Positions 24,301-37,366 of a DNA stretch of 64,000 bases are shown here, in pieces; within the stretch, counting starts at the first letter, position 1, and each line of letters begins with the position of its first letter. The translations under genes and the position numbers were made by a program. Origin of the DNA: Steromphala cineraria (Eukaryota > Mollusca > Gastropoda > Trochida > Trochidae); the NCBI GenBank assembly GCA_916613615.1, contig OU744723.1, positions 27,550,710 to 27,614,709 on the forward strand, in the 5' to 3' direction. The notes beneath the pieces were generated by a model. It was not told the origin of the DNA. It was given only the letters and a program-made list of their open reading frames with translations, and made no database searches.

Positions 24301-27300
24301 TATCTCCCTTATATTCCTTTAAATACCACACATAAGGGGTCAACCAGAGTTCAGATATTCCACTATGCTTTTTCTAATACACATCCCAAGGCAGGCTGCT
24401 AGCATCACAGTGTCAGCTGCTAGTCTGTTGTATAATCAACTTGACCCAATTGATATGGTAGAGCATTATGCTATATGGCCATGGCCCATGTGTATGCAAT
24501 AAAAGTTATGGACTTGTATTCTCATGACAATATGTTCTTTCTAAGAATAACAACTTACACAAAACGTGTCTACAATAAGCTTTGTGTTTAGCAATCTACA
24601 TGATAAGTTGATGTGGAATAAATATGCAGATGAAAATTGAAAAGGGTTTAGTAAGGAAATTTGATTTGTCATATCTCTCTGTTGATTTGACAATGCAAAA
24701 ATGTTTACCATTATAGTACTGTATGAGTGTTAAATAAATTGATACTTTAATGAAAGACATCTCATGGTCACTTGACATGTAAATATTATGTGAAAAAAAT
24801 AAACGTGTCTTATGCATTTCCCCTCAAGCTGTCATTCATTTTCCTTGAAAAATCTGTACTTTTGGGATTCTCAATATCCCATGCAGCATAACCATCAGTG
24901 AAATAATCTTGAAATCATATTAATGATTCACTACAAAACAAATGTAAGTGGCCACCATCCTGTAAGTATACTAAGTAATGAATGACATTTAAATGGATAC
25001 ACCTAAACCAATCAAGATATCATAATGAAATTAATACGGATGCCCACATAAAAGTAGCATTTTGAAGATTAAAAAGTACAAGATGGTCACCAATTCAGCC
25101 GGGATAGATATACAAAAAAGTTATACAAAAACCTACTGCTTGTTAACTTATCATGATTATATCATTAGTGTATTAATGTTTGTGCAAGCTCTAGTCGTTT
25201 CCAAAAGAAGATAAAAAAAATCATGATGGCAGCCATAATCAATTATATAAAAGATGGTTACATGTATAATTAAACCATTTTACCACATCATTCATTTTAA
25301 GGTGAGCTTCTGTACCCTCGGTACTTTTATTTTCTGTGATACTGTTAGAATAGATCTATAGATCTTGAGGCAATGATTCTGTTTATGACGTCACAAACAG
25401 GGCGTGTGACCAGTCATGCATTCACTGGTTTGTGGCCAGATAGATCTAAGCGGCACATCAAAAATGGCATTCAAAAACGGCTTTCATTACCAAAGTGAAC
25501 ATATTTGAGTAGCGACCTTTGGCGCACTATACAATATTGTAATGAGACACTCATATATTCCAAAGAAAATGTGAAATATGTTTGTGGTTAAGTAAAGGCA
25601 TTTTCATTTTACTTTGAGTTTTTTTGTTTGTAAATTTGCGATTTCATGGTTTGTTTGAAATGCCTTAAGTTTACAAACTCTTCAATCTAACAATAAGAGG
25701 GTTCTGCAGTCATATCATAAATTGTTCTACCCTGCAGGGAAGCTTATATTAACCTGTGGATGAGTCTTGGGGTAGAGGTATATGATTCTACTTTTCCTTG
25801 TAGCACCAGCAGATGTCGGCGCCTGACTGCAGCGAGAGAGTCAACTGTGGGCTGCACCACCACTCGGAGCGGGGACACTGTCGCCTCCACCACGCCCTGC
25901 CCCCTCACTCTCATAGCCACGCCCACAGTCAGAGCCACGCCCATGCACACGCCTCCCACGCACATGGACACACCCCCCACAGACACTCACATTCCTCCCA
26001 CCACTCTCACAGAGGCATGCAGGGACCCTGTCTTGGTGAGCTCTTTTCTTTTAATTGTGCTACACTCTTCGTAGATTTAACTTTAATTATTTTTCATCAG
26101 TTACAATTCTGATATTTGTTAATTATACCCCCGCTACGACGTAGTCGGGGGTATATAGCGCTCCGCGTGTCCGTCCGTCCGTCCGTCCGTGCGTGCGTGC
26201 GTGCGTCCGTCCGAAATCGTTTCCGGAGCATTTCTCAAAAACTATTCCACTTAGAAACTTAAAATTTGGTATGGGAGTAGCCTATATGGTGCTGTGGTGC
26301 CTTTTAGGGGTTTCAGCTCAATGGTCCAAATAATTTTTGAAATTTTGACCAAAAACGGTCTGATTTTTGGACTTTGTCTCGTTTCCGGAGCATAACTGAA
26401 AAACTATACCACTTAGAAACTTCAAATTTGGTATGGAAGTAGCCTATATGGTGCTGTGGTGCCTTTTAGGGGTTTCAGCTCAATGGTCCAAATAATTTTT
26501 GAAATTTTGACCAAAAACGGTCTGATTTTTGGACTTTGTCTCGTTTCCGGAGCATAACTGAAAAACTATACCACTTAGAAACTTCAAATTTGGTATGGAA
26601 GTAGGCTATATGGTGCTGTAGTGCCTTTTAGAGGTTTCAGCTCAATGGTCCAAATAATTTTTTGAAATTTTGACCAAAAACGGTCCGATTTTTGGACTTT
26701 GTCTCGTTTCCGGAGCATAACTGAAAAACTATACCACTTAGAAACTTCAAATTTGGTATGGAAGTAGCCTATATGGTGCTGTGGTGCCTTTTAGGGGTTT
26801 CAGCTCAATGGTCCAAATAATTTTTGAAATTTTGACCAAAAACGGTCCGATTTTTGGACTTTGTCTCGTTTCCGGAGCATAACTGAAAAACTATACCACT
26901 TAGAAACTTCAAATTTGGTATGAAAGTAGCCTATATGGTGCTGTTGTGCCTTTTAGGGGTTTCAACTCAATGGTCCAAATAATTTTTACTTTATCTTGTT
27001 TCCGGAGCATATATAAATACCAAATGACTTGCACACTTCAACCCAGACTCCGTATATCCATAAATCTCACCTTACGGACAAAGATTTTTCAAACAATGTG
27101 TCTATATTTCTTAAGAAAAATGACCCAGTTAACCGGACGATTTGCTATCCGGACGATTTTCACCTGTAACCAAAACAAGGTTCGACTGTATAGTGCTGTT
27201 GTGCCCTTTAGGGGTAATTCCAGGGTTCCCAGAATTTTATTCAAAAACTACATGGCCGGGGATGTTTTGAAGTGAAATAGTTTTTAGGGTTGCAAGATCA

Positions 27301-30300
27301 TTGTGTTCTAAGTCATAATCATAAATTTTCAAATTAATGTTACGTGAAGGCGGTCAAACTCAAGCGGGGGTATGTGAGCCGCGCTCACTTTTGCCTTGTT
27401 ATGTTTAGCAAAATAATCCATTGTTTCATTTATTTCTGTTAATTAAACAAGTAAACATGTTACGACTATTGCCTTCATTTGTGCAAGCTTTTTTGCAATT
27501 GAGTCGTCAAACATTGGGCGATTTCAATCAGTTGACTTCTACCTTATTGGAAACGTTAGATTATTGTTGCCAAATTTTCATTTAAAGATCTATTTTTGCT
27601 TTTACTCATTGGCATTTTGATGCAATTATAGTTATGAAATAACCTCATTTATTGACAATAAGAAAGAAATCCCATCTGCAAAGTTTTAACAACCTCCTTG
27701 TATCTGTTTCCAGGTTCCTGCAGTCATATAGGTCATGTACATCGACCGACCCCACAGCCCCCCCCGCGCCCACATCCACCACCACCACTACCACCCCGCC
27801 CCCTTCACCATGCAGCCCCACAATGTGGCCATGCCTATCCCCTCTCCCCACCCCCACCCCCACCCTCACCCCCACCCCCATCAGAGACTGCTGCACCACC
27901 AAGTGCCTGATCTACCGTGCCACGCAGCCAATGAACCAGGACCCTCGGGAATGACGGTGTACACCCCCCGGGATCTGGCCACGCCCAGCCACCTACACCC
28001 CGCTCAGCATCAGCACCAGCACCAGCCCATGCCTGAAGCAATGGCCCTCCACCATCAAGGGGCACGCAACTCTTGTGCAATGAGTGTCAACACGGTGCCG
28101 CCCCACACTGAGGTTGTCGTACAGTCTAATCAAAGGTGGGTCATTTGTTAGCAGGTAATATATCAGCTCACTTATGCCACATATGTAATTCTTAGAACTT
28201 ATTTTCTAAAGAGGCTAATCTATCTATATTTTCATTGCCTGTTACAATTGTGTGTACATGAGTTGAATCATTATTGTTTACTGATAAGGTTGCCATCAAT
28301 CCTAGTCCTAGATTCAAGCAATTTAGAGTTGACATAACTGATGAAATAAGATCTTAAGGTTTGTATCTTATTGAAATATGAAGTGACCATTCAAGTTTTA
28401 GAATAATTGAGAAATATTGTTTTTACTTATTTTACTCTATCAAGCAATATCATTCGAAAAAATTTTTTTGGCTACTATAAAATACTGTACTAAACAAGCA
28501 ATATGTGGTTTTAAGGAAATGGATTTACAGACAATTATTTTTCCTTTAAAAAAAATAATGAGATTTTATCATTGATACAGTCCTTGTGATCTATTTGTCC
28601 GAGTGTTGTGTTGATAGGACAATCCATGTCGTTTCTATCTGTGATGTTAATGACGAATCTGTATATATCTACAGTGGAGGACACCCGTCGGGCCCGTCTG
28701 GAACGCCACAACACCAGCACCTCCACCACCACCTGCATCACTACCACCTGAACCCAAACAGCCGCGCCACGCCCGCCGGACACAACCCCTGCTGGCCCAT
28801 ACGCCTCCCCTCCTTCCTCATGGTCAGTACCGCTAACATCCTTATACTACAAGCTGTAAGGATAACATCTCAAATTCAATTTAAACATATGAAGGAAACT
28901 TTGTTAGGTAAGCTGAAGGGCGTGAATTAGTCCCTTTCTTGCATGCTCTTCAAGAATATTATGTAGTTAGCTTATGTTACCAAGGTTCTTTCAGCGTGTG
29001 GTTTTGTTCGGCAAAATATGCAGTGTCACCTATTATTAGTCTTGAGTTAAAGGTTATAACAAACAATGTTTGAGTGGTAGTGACAGTTATTACGACCATA
29101 AAGGTTTACAGAGGAAAACTGTATTTTATATAAGTGATTCTGGAAAAACAACCTTTTCTGTGGTAAGTAAGATTTTATCTCAGGTCAAAATGTAAACATC
29201 TTAAAGGAAACTTTGTAAGGTCAGGTAGGAAATGCAGTGATGAGTAGTTAATGTTGAGCAGGAAGTCTTACAGCAGGACATGTACCAGTGGGAACTAAGA
29301 ATCTTAGGATATATGAACTTTGCCCTTCAAAAGCCTTACGTGGTCTAATTGCATTTTCAATGGCTGTTAATCAGAGATTTCTTAAATTTGTATAAAGATT
29401 TTCTGTGTTCTTTCTAAAATTGAAAGTGCTCTTTCATTTTGATCATTCCAGGGATGTCTGTATCATTTTAGTGAATAACAAACATGTGTTTCTCCTTTCA
29501 GCCACCAATGCCTGAAATGCCACCTTTTCCTCCTTTCCCTGCGTTTCCCCGGTTACCAAGAAATATGCAAATGAGGCTAGGAGGAATGGTGTACCATGGA
29601 CCAATTGTTGAGGTTACTACTGTAATACAATATCTAGCAAGAGAGTTCAGAAATGTTAATTCTAATGTATAAGTACACACAGTATAAGTAAATTGTGACT
29701 GATGTGATAGTAATCATAGCAGAAGTTCACACATGTCATGATATCTTGAGACACAACAATAAGTTAGTCATGAGTTTGTTTTGTCAATATGACAGTAACA
29801 TCACCACACAAACGACTGATGAATATTATGTTGACTTGCTAACATAATATTGGATGATGACATTTTCATATAGAAAAGTGATATTTCACCACAATGAAAA
29901 AACGCTCAGTTTGATTAAAATGTTTCACCATAAAGATATCAAAACGATACTAATGTTCTTGATAAAAATGTATGTACATTCTTTGTTGACAGTTTAATTT
30001 TGACGGTCGAGGAGGGAATGTGAACTGCGGAGCGTCCCCGGCTGTTATAGAGCAGAACACGTTGCCCCACAAATACAGGAAGGTGAGGAGTCGTCCTTAT
30101 CAACCCTCATACATCTCAGGCTAATAGTTCTTGTCTTCATTCTGTTATTTCAAACATAACCAATCAGTTACCTAAGATAAGCCTTGCTGACGTGACGGTA
30201 AGCTTTTTGTATCGTCAGGGCTTATAGTGTTGCTTAACTTCCAACAAACTGCTTACTAAAAATTATCATTGCAGATAGTCTTATCTTAAATATGATAATC

Positions 30301-31330
30301 TAATGTTTCTTATTCATCATCACTAACATCATCATCATTATCCTCATCATCATCATCATCATATTTGTATGACGCTGGTGTCCAGTGTTAAGTTATGAAA
30401 TGTGCTTAGAGAGAGAGACACTGAGGAAATGAGAGATAGATGGGGCCTCATTGCAATAGGTTGATTGTTGACTGGTGACTGTGTAGATGAAGCGATGCAG
30501 TGAGAGCGAGGACCCGGACGAGGACGGGCCGGAGAAGTGTACCATCTGTCTCTGTGAGTTCGAGGAGGGCGAGGATGTCAGGTCAGTTACCTCTCACAAA
30601 CTCTCACAAACTCTCACAAACTCTCACAAACTCTCACAAACTCTCCAGTCTTACTGGTTAACCTGTTGGACACTCACTCATCTCATCAGATGGATTATTG
30701 CATTCCTACTATATATTTTCACACTCCTTTCTCATTGGATTATGAATACTGACTTGCTCACAAGTCCACAACAAGCATTACTCCTTGTCTCTCTTTTGAC
30801 TTGTGTTTAGCTTAGCCCCAGGCATATCATGTGAAAAATTGAAATGAAATCAAATGAAGTGAAACTCCAATACATAAGATAAGAATATACTAGTTGTCAT
30901 GCAACAACATTGTAACATGAGAATCCCAAATGCTACACTTTTTACTTCGAATAAGTAATTTAAGTTCCAACAGTCATGATTTTAATCTTTATATTGCAGC
31001 CCCAACTAAGTTTAAGCAGTAAGCTATAGACACAATACAATCCTAGTGATGACAGCTCACTTTTACCTTATACATCCTTTTCAGCCTTTAAATATTCACA
31101 ATTAGATAAATGAACTGTTGATCATAGAAAACATTTTGATATTGAGAAGCAAGGAAGAAGAATAAGCAGGAGTGACTAAGAGACAAGGTGTTGTGTGTTT
31201 CAGACGGCTGCCGTGCATGCATCTGTTCCACATCGAGTGCGTGGACCAATGGCTCTCCACCAACAAGAAGTGTCCCATCTGCCGGGTGGACATCGAGGCC
31301 GGATCCAAGGAACAGATCTCCGTCGAGTGA
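18395..31330 (+). CDS. RNF111: RNF111/Arkadia-like RING-H2 E3 ubiquitin-protein ligase, 13 coding exons
   Basis: Arkadia is a nuclear SUMO-targeted E3 ligase that marks SKI/SnoN and SMAD7 for degradation and so promotes TGF-beta/Nodal signalling. Coding exons: 18395-18499, 18896-19076, 20679-20774, 20973-22038, 22322-22389, 22567-22889, 25804-26035, 27714-28135, 28675-28822, 29502-29621, 29993-30082, 30487-30581, 31204-31330. With one base fewer in the C8 run of exon 8, all phases join to 1023 residues (human is just under 1000). Acidic SUMO-interaction-like motifs are EIVVDS (~43), IDVVSV (~110), VDIVSL (~317), VEVVKI (~474) and [10 protein letters not shown] (~495). A His-rich region follows (~614-880), then the NRG/TIER-like segment (929-941) and the RING-H2 with ligands C968, C971, C986, H988, H991, C994, C1005 and C1008. 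The ATG has a good context; an additional 5' exon is possible. F2 and F3 elements sit in introns 6 and 7. Confidence 0.9.
19345..19690. repeat. Dispersed foldback-type repeat, decayed copy in RNF111 intron 2
   Basis: Similar along about 340 bp to 40113-40462: shared agcacatatcacttttgcct-type start, gataaagaaattatcaccct, and gcaaatttgtgtataaccct. Its terminal inverted arms are more eroded than in the second copy. It has no coding content. Confidence 0.6.
19770..20035. mobile_element. MITE-like inverted-repeat element in RNF111 intron 2
   Basis: The left arm aaagtatagttttt (about 19784) faces the right arm ctatactttattgc (about 20003-20017). The right arm extends as aatagttcagggcaaaacta, which recurs at 37367-37514. 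The left arm is eroded and limits are approximate. Confidence 0.45.
23325..25324 (-). mobile_element. F2 element copy B in RNF111 intron 6
   Basis: It has the same 3' stem-loop as copy A (23325-23353), a (cgtc)n tract at about 23369-23406, about four 156-bp-type units carrying aagatggccgccatg, a body, and the 5' end aaggtgagct (25299-25308) plus hairpin gtacc-ctc-ggtac (25312-25324). It lies between RNF111 exons 6 and 7, antisense to the gene. Its body near 24990-25150 matches copy C but is missing from copy A. Confidence 0.75.
26124..27388 (-). mobile_element. F3 element in RNF111 intron 7, 162-bp core units
   Basis: The 3' end on the left is a stem-loop with 10-bp outer arms (26124-26133 and 26146-26155) and inner ctacg/cgtag arms. 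A (cgtc)n/(cgtg)n tract runs 26168-26213. Five core units of 162-163 bp follow (gtttccggagc at 26219, 26381, 26543, 26707 and 26869 within a base), then a decayed unit. The 5' end on the right has agcgggggtat (27363-27373), the exact 11-bp complement of 26125-26135, and a hairpin gtgagc-cgc-gctcac (27374-27388). It lies between RNF111 exons 7 and 8, antisense to the gene. Confidence 0.75.
27758..27765 (+). other. RNF111: C8 homopolymer causing an apparent frameshift in RNF111 exon 8
   Basis: Exon 7 ends in phase 1 and exon 8 begins ccag|gt, a perfect phase match that reads [15 protein letters not shown] up to this run. The long downstream open frame ([12 protein letters not shown] and on to the exon 8 donor, which again fits exon 9) is shifted by one base. 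C7 instead of C8 would make the gene continuous. An assembly error, an allele or a true mutation are all possible. Confidence 0.7.
30310..30362 (+). repeat. (CAT)n-type microsatellite in RNF111 intron 11
   Basis: Imperfect catcat/cattat trinucleotide repeat, about 120 bases before the exon that carries the first RING cysteines. Confidence 0.8.
30591..30640 (+). repeat. 10-bp minisatellite (ctctcacaaa)x5 beside an RNF111 donor
   Basis: Five exact 10-bp units start nine bases after the exon 12 splice donor (ag|gtcagt at 30582). The intron frame stays open through it, which gives a false protein extension. Confidence 0.9.
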
Positions 31331-33698
31331 CGGGTCGGGTCAAAGTGCGCTCAGTGTTGTCCTGCAAGGGCACCAGCTTGTTGTTTGTGATTATTTTGCT
31401 AACAAAACTTGCCTTGCGTGGACTATTATTTATTTGAGGCCATTCTCTTCGAGACCTGCTTTCTCTGCACCAGTTTGTTGGTTGAACCTTATTTATTCAT
31501 TCAAGAAGAGGAGTGGGCAGCCTATCGTACACAAGAGAGGTATCACTGCACATGGGTTGCTCTCTTAGCTGCCTCAACTAGACATGTACACCTGTATGTT
31601 CAACTTATCTGACAAATAATCCTTGGATTATTGGTATTTTGTTTTGAAATGAAGTGAATATTTCATCAAGATTTCTCACTATATTAATGGCACCAACAAT
31701 AAAATGGGTGTACCGGTAGTGAAAATGATATTTTCAAAATGAAAGGATATGTAAAATGAATAAAAAATGACCAAATTGATTTAAGTGTTGTGTAAACATT
31801 GTTAAACCTGAAGTTGTGCTGTTATTAAGAGCACAATTGCCTGTAATATTCTAGTGATTTAATGCATTTAACTTGGAATCCATCACTTGGCTAACAAGGT
31901 ATTTATGGCATTATTGTCAGCTTTGCAGTGTTTTGGTTGAAACATGTTTATTCTCTCAAGAATAGTATTGAGCAAATGTTGCTAAACTAGGAAAGGCCCT
32001 TTTCCGACATAAACATCACTTTGCCTGTAATCACAGTAACACTTAGTTCTTCTTGATAACTGTTGTTAATGAATTCAGCAACTTAACTGTAAACGTAAAC
32101 GTAAACACATTTCTTCCATAGATTAGTTGAGAAATAGGGAGTAAACATTTGCCCCTGTACCCCAACCAAACAATGACTAGTGCTCCTGTAGTTGTTTTAT
32201 TTCTGTTTTTAATATGTTTGAGTTCTTGATATATGTCTATTTACTTGTTACAGATAGTGTTGAATTTGGGTTTTAACTTGCAAACATGATGTACCTTGTT
32301 GTGATTTGGATCATTGTGAAGAATGTACCTCAGCAGACTTTAGAAAACCAGATTCAGAGTCTTCAGACCTTTTTTAACAATGAGTTGTCTCACAAATGTA
32401 TACCTGCAATAACAATTTAAATTGGTTAAAAACATGCCTAATCTTTAGCCTATTGGAATGGTTTTGAGAATATATGTTTGTTCTTTGCATTTACCGCTGC
32501 AGTGACAATTTTGTATCCATGAGCCACAGTTCAGATCATCTAGTTCCTGCTGTGCAGAAGTTCAATGTCATTTTTTGATTTACAAATGTTGCCCATTATT
32601 TTGCTAACATTCTTCTCACACTTGGAAAAAACAAGATATGTTATTTAATTATTCACCGTATTTCTTCAAGTGAATATTTAGGACAATTTTGTTTCTGACA
32701 GAAAATGCTATATGAAAGATAAACCTTGGATGGAGCATAACGCTGTTGACTTCTAACATCTTGCTTCTCATTACATTTCTGTAGCTACCCCTACAAGCTC
32801 ACAGTTAAAAGATCCATTGCTGTATTTCAACCAGTGATCAATCGCTTGATGCTAATCAATTCAACTGAAAAGTCAAATATTCTATACATATGTGACACTA
32901 TTGTTTATACAGAGATTCCAATTCTCCAGAATTTTTATACAAGTTTACCTGAGATCTTCACTTTTCAATTATTTAACATAAACTCCTGACGTGGTAATGG
33001 AACTGAGTGATGAATTGAACAATGTCTTTGTTCTTTTTTGCAATATTTCAACTGTGTAATTCATCAGATTATACAATTAGATATTCTTTTTTTTAAATAT
33101 TTTTTACGGACAGTGTTGCATCCAGGTGGAAGGATTGCAGGATTTATCCTATCCATGAGATTTCCTGCTAAAGTTAATACCAATGTTTCTACAAGGATCC
33201 CCTCTGTCCGAGCGTAAGGTCCAACAGTGAGAGGACCTTCACCCTAGCGTACCCCGACTCCTGCTTGCAGCACTATAAGGGAATCTGCTATGCAACTTTA
33301 CTGCAATAGCTGACTGGTTGTCTGTCATTCACAATTCTCTTGTTGTTCATCAAATGAAATGTTGTTGAAGAAATATTTACAAGTTTAACAACTTTTTACA
33401 AATTTTTCTTTACTTAAATATTTTTGTACTTTGAAATCAGAATGTTGAATGTTCAAAAGATGTTATTTACACCTTGAATAAGCTTGAAAATCTGCATGGT
33501 TTGTTTAATTGAATTGATGTCTGTTTTAAGTCTTAAAGGAAAATTCTCTGTCTGCATTTGCTGTGCAAACTATTTGTAAAAGATTTGTTTACCCCTTTTA
33601 TTTTGAGGTCTTATAGATGTTTTTAAGCATTCTCGTTTGTGATTGTGTTAATATATCTTCATACAAACCAACTTTTTGATGTTTTTGATGCTGGTTTG
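31331..33698 (+). other. Probable RNF111 3' UTR and downstream sequence
   Basis: No coding exon seen. Polyadenylation hexamers aataaa occur at 31698-31703 and 31759-31764, the second followed by a GT-rich gtgttgtgtaaa stretch, so the transcript may end near 31790. Which site is used cannot be told from sequence. The rest is AT-rich without a recognised element. Confidence 0.5.
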
Positions 33699-36640
33699 CT
33701 ATTCATTAAACAATACAATACCATCCCAGATTACCAAGCCAACACCATGTACATGTACTTCTATTCATTAAACAATACAATACCATCCCAGATTACCAAG
33801 CCAACACCATGTACATGTACTTCTATTCATTAAACAAGACAATACCATCCCAGATTACCAAGCCAACACCATGTACATGTACTTCTATTCATTAAACAAT
33901 ACAATACCATCCCAGATTACCAAGCCAACACCATGTACATGTACTTCTATTCATTAAACAATACAATACCATCCCAGATTACCAAGCCAACACCATGTAC
34001 ATGTACTTCTATTCATTAAACAAGACAATAAGATCCCAGATTACCAAGCCAACACCATGTACATGTACTTCTATTCATTAAACAATACAATACCATCCCA
34101 GATTACCAAGCCAACACCATGTACATGTACTTCTATTCATTAAACAATACAATACCATCCCAGATTACCAAGCCAACACCATGTACATGTACTTCTATTC
34201 ATTAAACAAGACAATAAGATCCCAGATTACCAAGCCAACACCATGTACATGTACTTCTATTCATTAAACAATACAATACCATCCCAGATTACCAAGCCAA
34301 CACCATGTACATGTACTTCTATTCATTAAACAATACAATACCATCCCAGATTACCAAGCCAACACCATGTACATGTACTTCTATTCATTAAACAAGACAA
34401 TACCATCCCAGATTACCAAGCCAACACCATGTACATGTACTTCTATTCATTAAACAAGACAATACCATCCCAGATTACCAAGCCAACACCATGTACATGT
34501 ACTTCTATTCATTAAACAAGACAATACCATCCCAGATTACCAAGCCAACACCATGTACATGTACTTCTATTCATTAAACAAGACAATAAGATCCCAGATT
34601 ACCAAGCCAACACCATGTACATGTACTTCTATTCATTAAACAAGACAATAAGATCCCAGATTACCAAGCCAACACCATGTACATGTACTTCTATTCATTA
34701 AACAATACAATACCATCCCAGATTACCAAGCCAACACCATGTACATGTACTTCTATTCATTAAACAAGACAATACCATCCCAGATTACCAAGCCAACACC
34801 ATGTACATGTACTTCTATTCATTAAACAAGACAATAAGATCCCAGATTACCAAGCCAACACCATGTACATGTACTTCTATTCATTAAACAAGACAATAAG
34901 ATCCCAGATTACCAAGCCAACACCATGTACATGTACTTCTATTCATTAAACAATACAATACCATCCCAGATTACCAAGCCAACACCATGTACATGTACTT
35001 CTATTCATTAAACAATACAATACCATCCCAGATTACCAGGCCAACACCATGTACATGTACTTCTATTCATTAAACAAGACAATAAGATCCCAGATTACCA
35101 AGCCAACACCATGTACATGTACTTCTATTCATTAAACAATACAATACCATCCCAGATTACCAAGCCAACACCATGTACATGTACTTCTATTCATTAAACA
35201 ATACAATACCATCCCAGATTACCAAGCTAACACCATGTACATGTACTTCTATTCATTAAACAAGACAATAAGATCCCAGATTACCAAGCCAACACCATGT
35301 ACATGTACTTCTATTCATTAAACAATACAATACCATCCCAGATTACCAAGCCAACACCATGTACATGTACTTCTATTCATTAAACAATACAATACCATCC
35401 CAGATTACCAAGCCAACACCATGTACATGTACTTCTATTCATTAAACAAGACAATACCATCCCAGATTACCAAGCCAACACCATGTACATGTACTTCTAT
35501 TCATTAAACAAGACAATACCATCCCAGATTACCAAGCCAACACCATGTACATGTACTTCTATTCATTAAACAAGACAATACCATCCCAGATTACCAAGCC
35601 AACACCATGTACATGTACTTCTATTCATTAAACAAGACAATAAGATCCCAGATTACCAAGCCAACACCATGTACATGTACTTCTATTCATTAAACAAGAC
35701 AATAAGATCCCAGATTACCAAGCCAACACCATGTACATGTACTTCTATTCATTAAACAAGACAATACCATCCCAGATTACCAAGCCAACACCATGTACAT
35801 GTACTTCTATTCATTAAACAAGACAATACCATCCCAGATTACCAAGCCAACACCATGTACATGTACTTCTATTCATTAAACAAGACAATACCATCCCAGA
35901 TTACCAAGCCAACACCATGTACATGTACTTCTATTCATTAAACAAGACAATACCATCCCAGATTACCAAGCCAACACCATGTACATGTACTTCTATTCAT
36001 TAAACAAGACAATAAGATCCCAGATTACCAAGCCAACACCATGTACATGTACTTCTATTTATTAAACAAGACAATAAGATCCCAGATTACCAAGCCAACA
36101 CCATGTACATGTACTTCTATTCATTAAACAAGACAATAAGATCCTAGATTACCAAGCCAACACCATGTACATGTACTTCTATTTATTGTACAAGACAATA
36201 CCATCCCAGATTACCAAGCCAACACCATGTACATGTACTTCTATTCATTAAACAAGACAATAAGATCCCAGATTACCAAGCCAACACCATGTACATGTAC
36301 TTCTATTCATTAAACAAGACAATAAGATCCCAGATTACCAAGCCAACACCATGTACATGTACTTCTATTCATTAAACAAGACAATAAGATCCCAGATTAC
36401 CAAGCCAACACCATGTACATGTACTTCTATTCATTAAACAAGACAATAAGATCCCAGATTACCAAGCCAACACCATGTACATGTACTTCTATTTATTGTA
36501 CAAGACAATAAGATCCCAGATTACCAAGCCAACACCATGTACATGTACTTCTATTCATTAAACAAGACAATAAGATCCCAGATTACCAAGTAGCCAACAC
36601 CATGTACATGTACTTCTATTTATTGTACAAAGCAACTTTG
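33699..36640 (+). repeat. 62-bp minisatellite, about 47 units
   Basis: Each unit contains cattaaaca, cccagattaccaagccaaca and the palindrome gtacatgtac. Three unit types differ at two spots: A (caatacaatacc), B (caagacaatacc) and C (caagacaataag). Their order is not random: the 11-unit string C A A C A A B B B C C starts at about 34019 and again at about 35073, 1054 bp (17 units) later. The last units are decayed, with attgtac replacing cattaaa. Confidence 0.95.
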
Positions 36641-37366
36641 TATGGTTTCCATGACATGATCCTGTAGATGAGGATATCACCAGCATAAGGGCCCGGAATA
36701 CTCTTGCATCGAGCTTCTTCATACTTTACCAGGGTAATAAGTGGGCAGGTTTCATCTCAGATAGTTACACCATTCTTAGCTAGTCAACAGTTATTGGATA
36801 CCAATTGGGAATTTGTTTGGATCAGAGGCTCCATCTGTTGGTTGTGATCTTTGGAGATATAGGTTCCGTCTCATAGACAAGACTTAGTGACACCCATAAA
36901 GCAAGTTTGTGTGTTTATGCAGTGTCAACACCAAAAGGAAAACTTTCAAACTGTTCTTCGTGAAGAGTATAATGGATTTATAAAGGTATACTTAAAAAGA
37001 TTTTAGCACTAGCACTTGTGAAAGTATAAAACTAATTGAAATGGACCTACTGTTACGAATACAAGAAGATGAAATAATGAGTTCTGCATTGTGACATAGA
37101 TTAAACACAGTTTTGGACAGCTGATATTATTTCAGAATTTTATTTGTAATAATGCTATTGTCTGATAAGATAGTGTGCCACATTTATCAGTGTTAAAGAA
37201 CTTTGGCTGGAGATGATGTCATTGTCTAAAACAAAGTTAATTCTATAGTGAGTGAGTGAGTTAATGCTTAACTTTTGGGCAATATTGCAGCCATTAGCGG
37301 CAGGTAATTCTATATACATTAAATAATGACCAACAGCCTAAAATTAATAGACGTAATAGAAATTGA
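36641..37366. other. Spacer with a short (TGAG)n dispersed-repeat fragment
   Basis: No gene seen. At about 37243-37310 gtgagtgagtgag is followed by gcttaacttttgggcaatat and ttgcagccattagcggc. This is a decayed piece of a dispersed repeat whose intact form begins with (TGAG)n followed by a ttacgccgc-like motif. A reverse copy lies at 48645-48700. Confidence 0.4.

Noticed and set aside
27698..27910. Pro-rich frame as the true exon 8 product
   Set aside because: It stops at 27908 and leaves the RING exons untranslated. The His-rich frame continues in phase to exon 9, so the C8 explanation is better.
22486..28080. Minus-strand Gly/Val-rich open frames opposite RNF111 exons
   Set aside because: They are complements of His/Pro-rich coding sequence.
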